This document shows positions 50,101 to 61,834 of a DNA stretch of 64,000 nucleotides, in pieces. A model generated the notes under the pieces. That model was not told the origin of the DNA and made no database searches. It saw nothing but the letters and a program-made list of their open reading frames with translations. The stretch spans positions 811,230-875,229 of the forward strand of contig CAJFCJ010000028.1 in NCBI GenBank assembly GCA_904063045.1. The letters run 5' to 3'. Numbering within the stretch: position 1 is the first letter of the stretch; each line of letters begins with the position of its first letter. The position numbers were made by a program, and so were the translations under genes. The DNA is from Dimorphilus gyrociliatus. Lineage: Eukaryota; Annelida; Polychaeta; Dinophilidae.

Positions 50101-53100
50101 TAATGGCAATGAGAAATACTAATTATCTGATTACTTTTGCAAAAAATAAATGACTAAAGGAGAATAAGGAAGGGAAAGAGAGAAAAGAATTTTTGTAACA
50201 GTACAGTAAAACAATGATTGTAATTGCTTTGTCAACCAGTGGGAAATGAATAAGAAGCATTAGAATGGTACATTCCATTTTCAGAATAAAAACGAAAAGG
50301 AATCATTACTTAGGGATTTATAATTACACTTATATGCTAATCTCTATTAAATTGTTAGTACTATCGTTTACTTTATTTCTTCCTGTCTCTACTTCAAATG
50401 AATACAAAAAAAAAGAAAAAGACTAAACGGGATGCATTCAACAGTAATGACAACTTAAGTAGTTTTTCCGCACCAACTGCAAAGTGGATCAATGTTTCTG
50501 CAAAAAGGACAAACAAGTAGATAGGCCTGCAGCGACTATAAATCACCGAGGAAAAGATAAAAAAATTGGTAAGTAATTTTACTAAACATTTATCGGCTTT
50601 CTGTAAAACTACTCTCTTTCTTTATAAAATGGCGAAGACATACAATGTTAGTGAATCAATAACCACACAGCAATGACAAACAATTAGAAACGTCTCTAAT
50701 GGAAAAAATGACAAAAAGTGGCAATTACTCATCACGTTCAATGAAAATGACAACTTGATTTCACTGAAGGCAAAGAAAATCGATGCGTATGCAACAGTGA
50801 TAGACAATACAATGCGAAACACTTTGTTAAAATGGCGCCGCATTCAAATTTAATGAGAAATCAAATTAGGCCTACAAAAATCCCTGCTGACGAATACGGA
50901 CGATCGATTTGGATGGAAAAATTTCATTGTTCATCAAGAAACGATGATAAAGAATGATGACAGTTAGCGTAACGCAAATGGCTTATAATATTGATTAGTT
51001 TGCCCCAAGGGCCGTCGGTTACAAACAAAATCACAAGTTTATAATGACAAACCTAAAAACACAATTCAATTTAGCCACAAAATATAAAAGACAGAAAAAG
51101 GAAAAATAATGGAGAAGCTGCATGATATCAATTTTAAATCAAATCCAATAGAACAGCGACAAACAATCAATGTCGCATTCAATGACAAACTATGTGCTAT
51201 CATGCGCAGTAAAGATGAATATATGAGCGGTACTCAAACGAAGTGACCCAATTGCATCATTTTCTCCGATAAAAGTAGTTCAAGCGGATAGTTTATTTTT
51301 ATTGTTGGCTTGTATATCTTAAGTGATACTTTCAAAGAACTTCTCAACCATAAAATTACATCTAACTAAATAAGTAGAAAACTTTTAAAAGAAGAAAAAA
51401 ATCATCATCTTCAATATTCTCTTCACCTACAATTCTATCCTCTTTTCCCATTATAAATCCCTTATGATCAATTGGATCATAAAGTCAAAAATATTATCTT
51501 GTACACTGCATAAAAATCACTCTTTCAATCTCCTCCCCCGCTTTCTAAATTGAAAATAAAAGTAAATGCATTTAACCAGTAGAGCTTGTGGTGAAAAGCT
51601 TGAAAAACAAAAACTATAGTCTTTTTATTGATTATTTTTTATTAAAAATCACTAAAATCTATAATTTATAATGGTCTGTAATACAAAAAATTATGATAAT
51701 ATTTCCAGGGACACAGTTCAATAGATGTTATTGACATAATGGATAATTTTTTTATTATATAAACTATAAAATATCATATTTAACTCTCAATGCCCTTCTT
51801 CTGAAGGCAATTTCTTTAATCTTTCAACCGTACGAACTATTATTTAGGATATTCTAATAAAATAAAACCTTATAAACTGTTGATTAATTAGCGTAAAGTT
51901 AAACAGGACAACTCGACAAACATACGTAGAAGAAAACGAATTAGACTAATTGCAAAAAAAAATAAAAGAAATAACTAAACAGTCAGTTGACAAAAGACGA
52001 AATGTCAAAAGTGAAGGGTAGGATAAAAATTGACCTGGCACATGGCAATTGAAAGGTAAAAGTAAAGATAGTCAGAAATTGAGTGTGCAAACGTTACAAT
52101 TGAATAAAAATTGGTATTGTCTTTTAGATGAAATGGAGATATTAAGTTAAGGTTAAGCTTTTGATAGCAAAAAGTTACTAAAATACACATTATCATTAGA
52201 TTTCGTATCAAAGGAAGAGTAAAAGAAGCGGAGAATTACAAATGACAAACACCCAGTACTATAGACTAAGGAGTATAACAAGAAATGAGTCACGCCCGAC
52301 CGAGCAGATCGCGCATCAACTACTTGTGACAGAGTGACGTGATCTGCTGTGGCAAGCCGTCACAAGGCGTCACTCGCAGGCACGTCCAGTCGCACGCAAC
52401 ACGGCCCTAAGGGCAAGCGACCCTTTTTAGCGACCTGTTTGTCGCGCCTTGGCACAATCGAAGAGATTACAAAACGGGTACAAAAGCTTGTCGGAACCAA
52501 TCTGACAAACATGTGCCGTTGACAGGTACGGCGACGACGTTGCGCACAGTCTATAATTATAGAAGGGCGTTCTTTTTCCCTGCGGGAGCGACAGCTAATA
52601 TAGTCTTTTGCGCCCCGTTCGTGTTGTACATTTATATATATATATATATATAAAATAATTCTCAACAAGGAGGATGGGACGCTTGATTCCTAAATATTTT
52701 AGGTTTATTGAGGATGTAGCACATATCTTTGAATTGTTAAATGGTTAAATAAGTCATGAGAGATTAAATTAACAATGTGATTTATTAGTAAATGACTGAG
52801 TTCTGAAAAAAAGAAGGTAATGGAATCCTGTCCAATAAGGGTTTCGATCAGTCGTTGACACAAAAATTTCGAAACAGGGTCACAGCGTCTAATCAATAAG
52901 TAATAATATGTAGAGTGTTTTCTTCTTGCTCTTTACATTTTTTACTGATGATGCCCTCATCAACAATTCAGATAATATTAAGGACTGCCTGTAGATGATA
53001 AACACCCTAGGCAAAAATATCACTTTTACATTATGACGTGTCATTCACATACACAAAAGAATGACTGAAGTAGAAATGTCAAATGTCAGCTCATAATAAA

Positions 53101-56100
53101 AAATGTTTATTAGTAACAAGGGATTATGTCCCTTTCTATTCTACTTTTACTCTCCTTTTTTTCTCAGTTGATTAATTTACTAAATAATTAAGTTTTCTTA
53201 TACGAAATTGATAAACACGAGGAAGGAAACAGAAAGGACATAAGAAATATACTTAGGAAAGGTTAACAGTTACATATAATCTCTTGATAGCGTAATTATA
53301 GAAATATTTCATATAGAAAATAGCTGATAACGTTAAGTGAATTACGTATCTAAGATATTTTAGATGACACGAAAATTGAATATAAATGGATCCAAAAGCG
53401 ACGCCCATCTTTTGTACCCTATTTCTTCTTATAAGTCCTTAATTATTACCCATTTTGCCATGGTATGCGTAAGCTTGGTATTGATAACATCTTGAAGTAA
53501 AATTAACTGTCATTTATTACCGCTTATTTAATATCAATGAGAGTATTAGAATTATTAGTGTAAAGAAATTCCTCCCATTTTGTATATATCGAATTTTAAC
53601 GGCTAATTTTGACTACGAAATACTTCCGCTTATAATAAAAACTATTAATGACCATAGGAAGCATTAGTGAACACGATAAAATGAAAATATAAACATGATA
53701 CATAAAAAGTTACAATGAAAAAAGTAACGGAATAAAAATGTCAGATGCCAAGTCGAATATAAAATACAATTTGATTATTTGCATAATTTCTCACGGTTAT
53801 TCGCAGTTGTCTTCAAGTGATTACACACCCCGAGGCCATAAAAAATCAACAGGTATAATAAATAAATATAAACGACACTTTAACTTATAACATTTTTCAA
53901 TAATTTCTTATATTTGCCTGCTTTAAGGAGAAATGCCATAATAATTAGTCTTTTTCTATCTTTCGCGGTCTGATCTCATATGTTCTTCTTTCTTCGCAAT
54001 AAAATATATGTTTATAATATACCTTTCCTCTTATCTTTAAGTCTCTCTATCCTTCCTTATTATTGGACAAGAGCGATGGAAAATTAACGATTTTTAGAAT
54101 ATTTCATGACATGTATGGTAAACTATAGTCTGCTATCCTTCATTATTATCTGCTGGAAAAGATGAGAAATTTGCTAATTTACTTTGATCTTACTGTTCTC
54201 TATCTTTAGACTGATAACGTCTGCTCGAGGGTAATAACATCTAAGTGATATCGTAGCCTATGGGTTACAACGTCAACGAAAACTAACTATGTAGATAATG
54301 TCACAATATGCATCGTGTGTGAAAATAAGCAAATTGACGTTCTACCAATAGCCCTTTTCTTCGTTTACTCTTTTTTCGCATTTCAAAGACGAAAATACGT
54401 AAATTGGTTCGATATAAAACTATAAAACATCAACAGTACAGGAACGTTAAAACATATTAAACAGAGCCACTTTAAAATCCCTTATAAAAAAGGAATCTTT
54501 CATTCCCTAAATAAGATGGAAAAGCACTATTGCATTTATCCAATTCCGAAAGTTTTTTACTCTTTTTATTACCATTAGGGAAAATAAGGCATAAGCTAAT
54601 AATTTTTCTTCAAAGGTCTGTAGATGATAACAAAATTCTGTTGGGACAAGAATTTTGTAATTCTACCTTAAAATGCGCAGATGTTTTTACAACTGAATGA
54701 ACAGACATTACGCTTGTAAATATGAATATAAAAAGGAAATATAGCCTCGTTCGAATGTTTAGCTTATAGCATAAATACTGAAACTTTTCCCTTTTAGCTA
54801 GCTGAATCTTTACAAGGAAAATAAGAATTTTTGTGCTCCATTTTGTACTCCGATCATGGTTGACACACTCGATTGAAAGAATTGTCAAAGGGAGTAATTA
54901 GTCAATAATTAAGGGTATGTGTTTGTCAACTCGAAAACAGAATTACACAGAGCTGATATCGTCTATATGTTAGAATGGCGTCACTGATATATTCTATTAT
55001 AATAAGTTAACGTCACCTGCAGACTCGAGACTCAACGTCAACGTCTATAAAGAGGCAACGGAGTCCTGTCAGCTGCAGACAAGCTGACAAACTAAATTAA
55101 AAAGTGGCGCTTGATTATGTAATTTATCGAACTCACTACTTAAAATTCAGCCTATAAAAACAAATTTACAAGAACAAATACATTTTGTTTGTTTATTAAG
55201 TATTGATACTCAGTGATAGTTTTTTCTGATTAATTAATTGATGATTTAATTAAATACTTAGTATAATCGATAGCTAATGAAGTTGCTAAAAATAGATATG
55301 CTATATAAATTTTCTATATTTAAAATGTCACAAATGCACAAGTCATTCTCTAATTAAAATTCAGGTAATTTTTTGCATTTAAATAAATAGACGCTTGTAG
55401 GCTTGAATACTATTATTGTTGAATTAAAATATTCTTGATTATATAACTTAACAAAACCCTTATTCAGTCAATAATAAGGAAAATTTAAATGTAAACAAGT
55501 TTTAGTTAATAGGAATTTTCGTCTTTTCCCAAAGTCCCTTAAGTTCAACAAAGACTTCGGGCCAATAATAATTCAACTACTAATAGGCCTATTTAGTTGA
55601 TAAGAGCCCTATTTTTTCGTCAAATGACCATTGGATTCTGCATAGTAACAGCAAAATTGACTTGTCAAGCAATACGAGTTTGAGATCGTTGATTTTTTTA
55701 TCACTTATTGTATATTATTTATGTTTACTAAAACAAGATTCTAAAAGATTACGCAATCAACGTTGCTGATAGATAACTAAACACCAAATTGTAGTTATGA
55801 AGTTATAATTAGTCTACTTTAAAGCTTATTTTAAAGCAAAGGGTTGATTTGGAACAAAGAATGTTATAAGATCCCACGGGAACAAACTTCATATAGAATT
55901 TGTTACAAAAGAAGAAGAGCGCGCGAAGTATTTTATATAGACGCCAAGTTGCACGTGCAGTATGAACGCACAGAATGTAACAATAGGAACAAATATATAT
56001 CTATATATATATATAGAACAGATTCTTCACGCAATCTATCATGAGCAAGTACCCAACTATTACATTTCTAGGATTTGTTAAATGCATAAATAAGTGAATA

Positions 56101-57233
56101 AACATTATAAATATTTATAAATTAATATACATTTAAAGTATATAGATATTAATATTTTTATTAGCATTTATCATGTAAAACGACAGTGTTGAAAAGCTCT
56201 AATATAGAAACGCTACCAATTTGACATCGGATTTATTAATGTTGAATGGATCAAAAATATCGCTGTAGGTAATAGTACCGACAAATATAACCCTGTAGCA
56301 AATCTTTAACAAAATTGATGCCCCCTACGCGTATACTCTATATGGTATATATATATATATATATATATAAATGAAAAAAGGCAAACGAGAGCAAGAGAAA
56401 AAATACACCACGTGACCAAGAGAAATGACAAGCCTAGTCATCGGCCGCATTACCTAGCTCGATATAAAGTGGAGTTTGAGTGATAACAGTCACTATCCAT
56501 CACTCTCGTGCAATTACCAACATGCTGCCCGACTAGCCACTCATAAATCTCTCAAGCTTTGTTTGGGCTGTTTGATGGATGACGGCGGCAACAAAAGCCG
56601 CTTTGACAGCTGATTGACACGGGGATATGAAATTCTTGATAGATGTCTCTCCAGATGCGTGTAACACCACTAAGGCAACGCGCTGCAGAGAACCCTATTA
56701 TCCCAATATAGATACTTTCGAAAGAATTTTTATATCCAAAACTCTAATTTATCAATGAAAATGTGTAAATATACATTGTTTACTAAATATTCAGGAATAC
56801 AGTAGACATTTTAATATATACAGAATATATATATATATATATTTATATACTAATATATATGTATGTATATGGCTATTTTTTAGCAATTAATCTCTCTTTC
56901 TTCCTTTCCTATTCTTCACAAAGATTTATATCAACTATTTCACACGTAGCAAAGAAAACATATCCTTATTAGAATAACACGAAAATCATAAATATAACAT
57001 TATGAAACATATCCTCTAATAACTGAATAATAATAATTTACATGCCTAATCGTTGAAAGGAACCACCGATTAAATCTATATCGCTTGTTTTAGTCTTATA
57101 ATCTTCTTTTCAACTACATAACTACAAGCTCATATATTATAACGGGCTTTGACAGCGTAAACAGGCATCGAAAAATTTTTCTACTCAACTTACATTTAAC
57201 TTTCTTAGGAGCTTGCTGTTTTCTTCTTGTCAT
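47101..57233 (-). CDS. tsh: Teashirt zinc-finger transcription factor (3 coding exons)
   Basis: Exons 5'->3': 57233-57194 (40 nt), 49053-48577 and 47873-47101; 1290 nt, 429 residues. Both introns are phase 1, with donors GTAAGT and GTAAAA and acceptors TTCAACAG and TTTTAG. Residues 1-13 (MTRRKQQAPKKVK) match the TSHZ/SALL/FOG N-terminal NuRD (RBBP4) motif; PLDLS (21-25) is a CtBP ligand. Fingers: C125-x-C127-x12-H140-x5-H146; C183-x2-C186-x12-H199-x5-H205 within GSEQTRQILRCITC...ELTVHMMHTKHYSNIL, diagnostic of Teashirt; a CCHC unit at C226/C229/H241/C245; and C377/C380/H393/H398. The block KLVRGQDMWLSQ also fits. There is no homeodomain, unlike vertebrate TSHZ. Teashirt is a nuclear repressor of trunk and appendage patterning, acting with Homothorax/Exd in flies. 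Intron 1 (8.1 kb) carries several enhancer-like islands. Confidence 0.95.
50446..51190. promoter_or_regulatory. Array of six AATGACAA motifs, all in one orientation
   Basis: AATGACAA-(A/C) at 50446, 50672, 50707, 50746, 51043 and 51181, all on the + strand within 745 bp, plus TGACAGTT near 50960 and GCGACAAACAATC near 51156. A further AATGACAAAC is at 52241. TGACA is a Meis/Hth half-site, and ACAAAC overlaps a forkhead-like core. It may be a homotypic regulatory cluster or decayed tandem repeats. Confidence 0.4.
52250..52620. promoter_or_regulatory. Largest GC-rich island in tsh intron 1
   Basis: About 370 bp of markedly higher G+C, with TGTGACAGAGTGACGTG (52325-52341), a GCCGTCAC/GGCGTCAC pair, TCTGACAAACATG (52501-52513), TTGACAGG (52519-52526) and GCGACAGCTAAT near 52588. 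It is probably an enhancer or alternative promoter. A minus-strand open frame of about 100 codons across it is Arg-rich and unconvincing. Confidence 0.45.
54970..55110. promoter_or_regulatory. Island with ACGTC repeats and CTGTCAGCTGCAGAC
   Basis: Holds GGCGTCACTG, ACGTCACC, CAACGTCAACGTC (55033-55045), CTGTCAGCTGCAGA (55066-55079) and CTGACAAAC (55084-55092). It shares order and core words with the 40.7-kb island: ACGTCAA, ACGTC and a TGACAG-type site overlapping the E-box CAGCTG. Confidence 0.45.
56430..56710. promoter_or_regulatory. Promoter-proximal island with Hox/Pbx-Meis-type site set
   Basis: TGATGGATGA (56573-56582) resembles the Pbx-Hox site of Hoxb1 autoregulatory elements. TGACAGC (56604-56610) is a Meis/Hth site and abuts TGATTGACAC (56611-56620), a Pbx-Meis-type composite. 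It lies 0.6 kb inside tsh intron 1. Function is inferred. Confidence 0.5.
57194..57233 (-). CDS. tsh: Teashirt first coding micro-exon
   Basis: A 40-nt coding segment giving 13 codons plus one base, followed by a perfect GTAAGT donor (57193-57188). The single T joins TC of the next exon (starting 49053) to make Phe. The encoded RRKQ-x-x-P matches the RBBP4-binding peptide of FOG/SALL/TSHZ proteins. It is easily missed by gene finders because it is short and 8.1 kb from the next exon. Confidence 0.9.
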
Positions 57234-57630
57234 TAGGATATCATATCAATAAATGGTAAACAAACACAAAAGTCCGAGTTTCTTAAGATGTCAATTGTAT
57301 ATAAACAAGTTTTTAATTTGCTCAATTAACTTTTGATTCCCGTTGTACGCGCGCTCTCTAGTCTTCGTAACGACTGACGGAAGCAGACCGGGTTTCTTTT
57401 TTTCTCGCCGTTGGCGCATGCGCATTGTTAATATGTCTTGCTATATCGTTCACTACTTGGATATTTCTATTTTATGATTTGCATTAGTTAGCAAAATTGC
57501 CATCACCTGATGCTTATAAATAATTTACGTATTTATACATAAATTAGTTTATTATTTTAAGTAGCAAATTGTCATGGATTAGAAAAACCTTAAAAATGAT
57601 TGTACTTTCGTGAAGTTCGCTAAATTCGTT
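57234..57630. promoter_or_regulatory. Shared divergent promoter, teashirt / ZNF407-like
   Basis: 397 bp separate the two start codons. It contains GTACGCGCGC, CGACTGACGG and a perfect NRF1-type palindrome GCGCATGCGC (57414-57423). A bidirectional core promoter is the simplest reading, although each gene could use more distant 5' exons. Confidence 0.55.
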
Positions 57631-60600
57631 ATGGAAGACGAGTACGATGTGCATCTTTGTCTTGTTTGTAAGCAGTCTATTACTGGTTTAGAAGAATATA
57701 TCAAACATAAAAGAGAAGAATGTGTTAAACCAAAGGAAACGGATCAAAATACAATTGATTTTCTGTCCTCCCTGAATCTTCAGCAAAACTTGAAGAAATT
57801 GGATCCGTTGGATTATGATAAACTTATCCAAAGTGTTGTGGAAGATGTAGAAGTCTTTGATACACCTAAGCGTACAGGAATTGGTAAGAAGATTTACGAA
57901 GATGAAATAGAAGAATCGATGTAAGTTCATCATCCAAATATAATGCTCCTTCAGATAAAAGTAAAGTCCTCTTTAAACTATAGAATATTCATCTTAAGGC
58001 TTATATAAGTGTCATTTCTATCACCGTAAGGGAAATTGTGTTCCATTTCTAACAATAAAGAACAGCGATGTACTAATCTGAACTTGTAGCATCCTTTCTC
58101 CTCAATAAAAATTATATTTTTTTATCTATTTCTTCATTTGGTGTATTCTTTAAAAGCTAATCATAAAGAAGTGCTATGAAAGATGTTGAGGAAAGGCAGG
58201 GAATAGTTAAATAGTTTCATTACTTGTTAAATAGTCTTATTTTTACATACAAATTAGATTATTTACTGTATTAAAACTTCTAATTGATTAATTAAATATT
58301 AAAGCGAACACTATTTTAATTTTATTATAGTAATGAAACTCCTGCATATGCTGGCGGTAAAGGAAAAAGTATATATATGTGTCATACAAGGAATCCAGAA
58401 AATCTAGGAAACTCTCTACCTCCCGAACCAACTAATAAATTGAGTAAAACAAACGCTGATAAAGCTCGACCAATATACCATTGTGGTACTTGTAGAAGGG
58501 ATTTACTGTCAAAGTTTTCGTACGATGCACATTGCAGAACTAGTTTACATAAAAAAAGACTCGCCAGTATGTCTTTCGACTGTGACGTCTGTCAAGTGAA
58601 ATTATCAAATAGATACACTTTTGAAAAGCACATGAAGAGCGCTATGCATTCGAAAAGAAAAAATTTTCTATTCAGCTGTAGAATTTGTTCATTTTGCACC
58701 GATAGTAAAGAAGATGTTGATGGACATTTGAAGGATGATGGGCACTTGAAGAGTGTGAGCGGAATTGAAATTATTTGCTCTTGCGGAAAATTAGTAGAAA
58801 AAGATCATTTTGAGGTAAAATTTCAATTATTATCCTTTAATTTTAATCCCTTTCTATAAGAATAACTTTTTTCTTAGAGATATTATAAACATAAATGATT
58901 TTCACAATCTTTCTAGACATTAAGTAGGATATGTTAATAGGTTGTAAAGTGCTTCTTCTTATTTGATTAGTATGGAGGCTTTATGAATATTTGAAGTAAA
59001 TTTGCTACTTATTTTTTAGGCGCATCACTCAGCCAATGAAAGTTGCATTCTCAGCGTAAAATCACCTACCAAACCGTCAACACTTAAACGCTTTTCCCAG
59101 CAGTCGAAAATCTGCACGGAATGCGGTTTAAAATGCCGATCGAATTTCGCATTAAATCTACACTACGTCCGAAAACATTCGGAGGATAAACGATTCAATT
59201 GTGCTAGCTGTAAATTATCCTTTTCTGATAAATATTCATTATTCTCACACGAAAATAGTAAAAAACATCATCGCTCCAAATCGACGAAACCTCGTAAATT
59301 GCAAAAACCTTTCGAAACTTACAGATGCAATCGCTGTGAATTTAAAGTAATTCCGAAGTGATAGTAAAGGAAGATAGGCCGAATAACGTAGAATCTTAAT
59401 CAGCTTTCACTTGCAATTTTTCTGTTTTAAACTAATTTCTAGTATTTCAGTCACGAATAGTTTATACGAAACTGAACGAAAATCATTAGATAAAACGTTT
59501 AAAACGATCATTGAAAAGTCGATAGAATCTTGGGTTGATATTATTTGATAAAGCTTTATCATTTACATAAATATCTAACAATAGTTTAGAGAGATAAATA
59601 TTACAAGAAATTTACTCAATTTGCTTCCTTCTCTGCCATTGCATTTTCTATTTTAAAATATTTTTATTTTATAAAAGAAGATTTTGTTAAATAATTGTAA
59701 ATATTTTATTGTATTTTTCTTTATCTAAACAATTGAGAAAGAAAAAGAAATATATTCTTTCCTCATTGTAATTTATGATACTTACTTCCCTTTAACATAA
59801 GTGTTTTAAAATAGGAAAGAAAAGGAGCAATAATGATAATTTCTTTGGAAAAAATACAGATATCTCATTTACTAGCAGTTTATTTTTACATATTATTTTT
59901 CATAATTTACAAGTTTTGTAGTTAAGGTAAAACTGTATTTTATTCCTAGAGAGGCTTGATCCCTAAGAAATTATTAATGATCTCATAAGAAGTTATAATA
60001 TGAGTAATAAGAAATTGAAGATTTATTGCTTTTCTAGTCATTTTATCTATGCTACTTTGATTTATTACCTTTGTTAGGAAATTTTTTTTTTCAAGTTTTT
60101 ATCTTCGTATAACTTCGGAAATACTTTTGCACATAAAAAATTAAACGTAGACTGAAAAATGCACAATTTTAAAAGACCATTACAAAAGGATCCATTCTAT
60201 TGACTTCTTATGCGAAATTTGTAAGGAGAGTTTCTTGGATGATCTGGATTTAAAGGCCCATAAGTCAACTTGTCACAATCCAGAAGCTAATGATACGAAC
60301 TTATGGGCTTGTACTAAATGCCAAGCTACTTTCGATAAAAGGGAACCGAGAGATGAACATATGAAAGAAAAGCACGGTATTTTCAGCAAAAGCGGAACAT
60401 TTAATTGTGGAAGATGCGGTTTAAAGTTTTTTACCGGATGTCTGCTCAGGAGGCACGTAAAGGTTATACCTTTAAATCTTACTTTAGTTATTTTACTATT
60501 TCGGATCTTACTTGTTGCACTAATATAATGTTTTTTAATAGATGAAACATACTCAAGATAGTAAGCAGTATATTTGTAAACATTGCTCAAAAGCTTTCCA

Positions 60601-61834
60601 TTTTAAATATCAACTAAGTCAGCACGAAAGAATTCATTCTGGTGATAAACCGTTTACGTGCTTCCATTGCGATTACAAGGCGAGAACTAACGATTTATTG
60701 ACGAAGCACGTGAATGGAGTGCACTTTAAGCAAAAACAATATCCGTGTAATTATTGTACGTTTAAGGCGAGTTCTGGTTCATCGTTAACTCAACATATGC
60801 GAATTCATTCAGCCAGTAAACCATATCAGGTATGATACTTCTCTTTTTACTTAAAAGTTCTGGGATCTATTCCTTCATCTCCTATTTTCCTAATTGCCTC
60901 TATGATTCAGAAATCTCATTTAGATTCTACTAGAGCTTGCGTATCTAATTATTGTTTCTCCCCTTCCATGAACCCATTTAATCATCTGACTATAAAACGG
61001 AAATAATTTCACGTAAATGCTTTTACGTATCAGTCTATTGTTCGTTCTGTCAATCCTTTTGAATGTTTTCATAATAGCATTTTTCTTACTTTCTGGAGAA
61101 AAATTCAGATGGAGTAGGGAAGGGTAGGTGGGTAAGGGGATGGTGTAATAAGACATGGGAAAGAAAGGAGATTGGGAGGGGAGAGTGAAAAGAAAGAGAA
61201 CATAACTACTAATAAAGGGTTGACCCGTTACGAAGATGCGTCTCTGAGAGTAATTACTTTAGGGAAAATATCTATTATAGATATGCATTTGATGAGTTTT
61301 TCGCTTTATGAACATGTCCACCTAGGCCCATTTCTCATTTCAAGAATCATCAGGGCGTCGGTAGCAGTCTTCCCGACGTATTTTCATTTTTTCTCTGTCA
61401 TTTCAATCTCTGAGAACTTTTTATAAGAAAATATTTTTTTATCATCTGTCAACGACTTATCACGAGTTTTTCCCTTGGAGTTAATACTGCTGCCATCTAT
61501 AGTTGAAATTTAACTAATTTGAATATTTTTTTGCCGTTTTTCTTTCAAGTGTCCCTACTGCGATTACAAGGCTCACGCCTTCAGCAATATACGTCTTCAT
61601 ATACTTAAAACAGCAAAACATGCAGGGCTTAAAGTTTATCCTTGCCCGTATTGTTCTAATTTTGCATCAAATTCTGCCAATGATTTTAAGAAGCATCTGG
61701 AAGAAGAACATAATAAAATTGGAGATTCAACATTATTGAGTGGACTATATCAACCTCAAATGGATATTACTGTACCCAGCGAAGGTTCTCTAATTCAACC
61801 AGTAAAAAACAGATATATTTACCTTCGTAAATGA
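57631..61834 (+). CDS. Multi-C2H2 zinc-finger protein, ZNF407-like (6 exons)
   Basis: Exons: 57631-57920, 58331-58814, 59020-59346, 60151-60462, 60542-60829 and 61550-61834; 1986 nt, 661 residues, phases 2, 0, 0, 0, 0. The ATG at 57631 follows a TGA-closed upstream ATG at 57595. The N-terminus has a CCHC unit (CLVC...HKREEC). Next come three fingers with H-x5-H spacing (HCGTC, DCDVC, SCRIC), about six mixed fingers (CTECG, CASC, CNRC, CEIC, CTKC, CGRC) and a C-terminal tandem set (CKHC, CFHC, CNYC, CPYC, CPYC) joined by TGEKP-like linkers. The last two, CPYCDYKAHAFSNIRLHILKTAKH with H-x6-H and CPYCSNFASNS...HLEEEH, closely match the C-terminal finger pair of vertebrate ZNF407. It is nuclear, presumably DNA-binding. 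Several introns fall inside fingers. Acceptor ACGTAG at 60150 is weak, but it restores the finger CNRCEFK/TEKCTILKDHYKRIH exactly. AATAAA lies near 62023. Confidence 0.9.
59347..60150 (+). other. Intron 3 of the ZNF407-like gene
   Basis: Begins GTAATT and ends ACGTAG; both sites are suboptimal. No other feature was seen. Confidence 0.55.
60830..61549 (+). other. Intron 5 of the ZNF407-like gene
   Basis: GTATGA to TCTTTCAAG. It contains a GCCATCT motif at 61493-61499 (in CTGCTGCCATCTATAG) and a G-rich stretch near 61110-61180. Open frames here are not supported. Confidence 0.6.

Larger units (their letters stand above)
49054..57193 (-). other. Teashirt intron 1
   Basis: 8.1 kb, mostly AT-rich, with no supported gene. 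It contains the AATGACAA array (50446-51190), GC-rich islands at 52250-52620, 54970-55110 and 56430-56710, and TA microsatellites at 52630-52655, 56343-56372 and 56825-56865. The arrangement is typical of a developmental gene with intronic enhancers. Confidence 0.6.

Noticed and set aside
52360-52668. Arg-rich minus-strand open frame of about 100 codons in tsh intron 1
   Set aside because: It follows the GC-rich island, runs into a TA microsatellite, lacks an ATG-led conserved segment and resembles no family.
60170-60180. TTTTAAAAG as acceptor for exon 4 of the ZNF407-like gene
   Set aside because: It breaks the phase and leaves a finger incomplete; ACGTAG at 60145-60150 restores a perfect C-x2-C-x12-H-x4-H finger.
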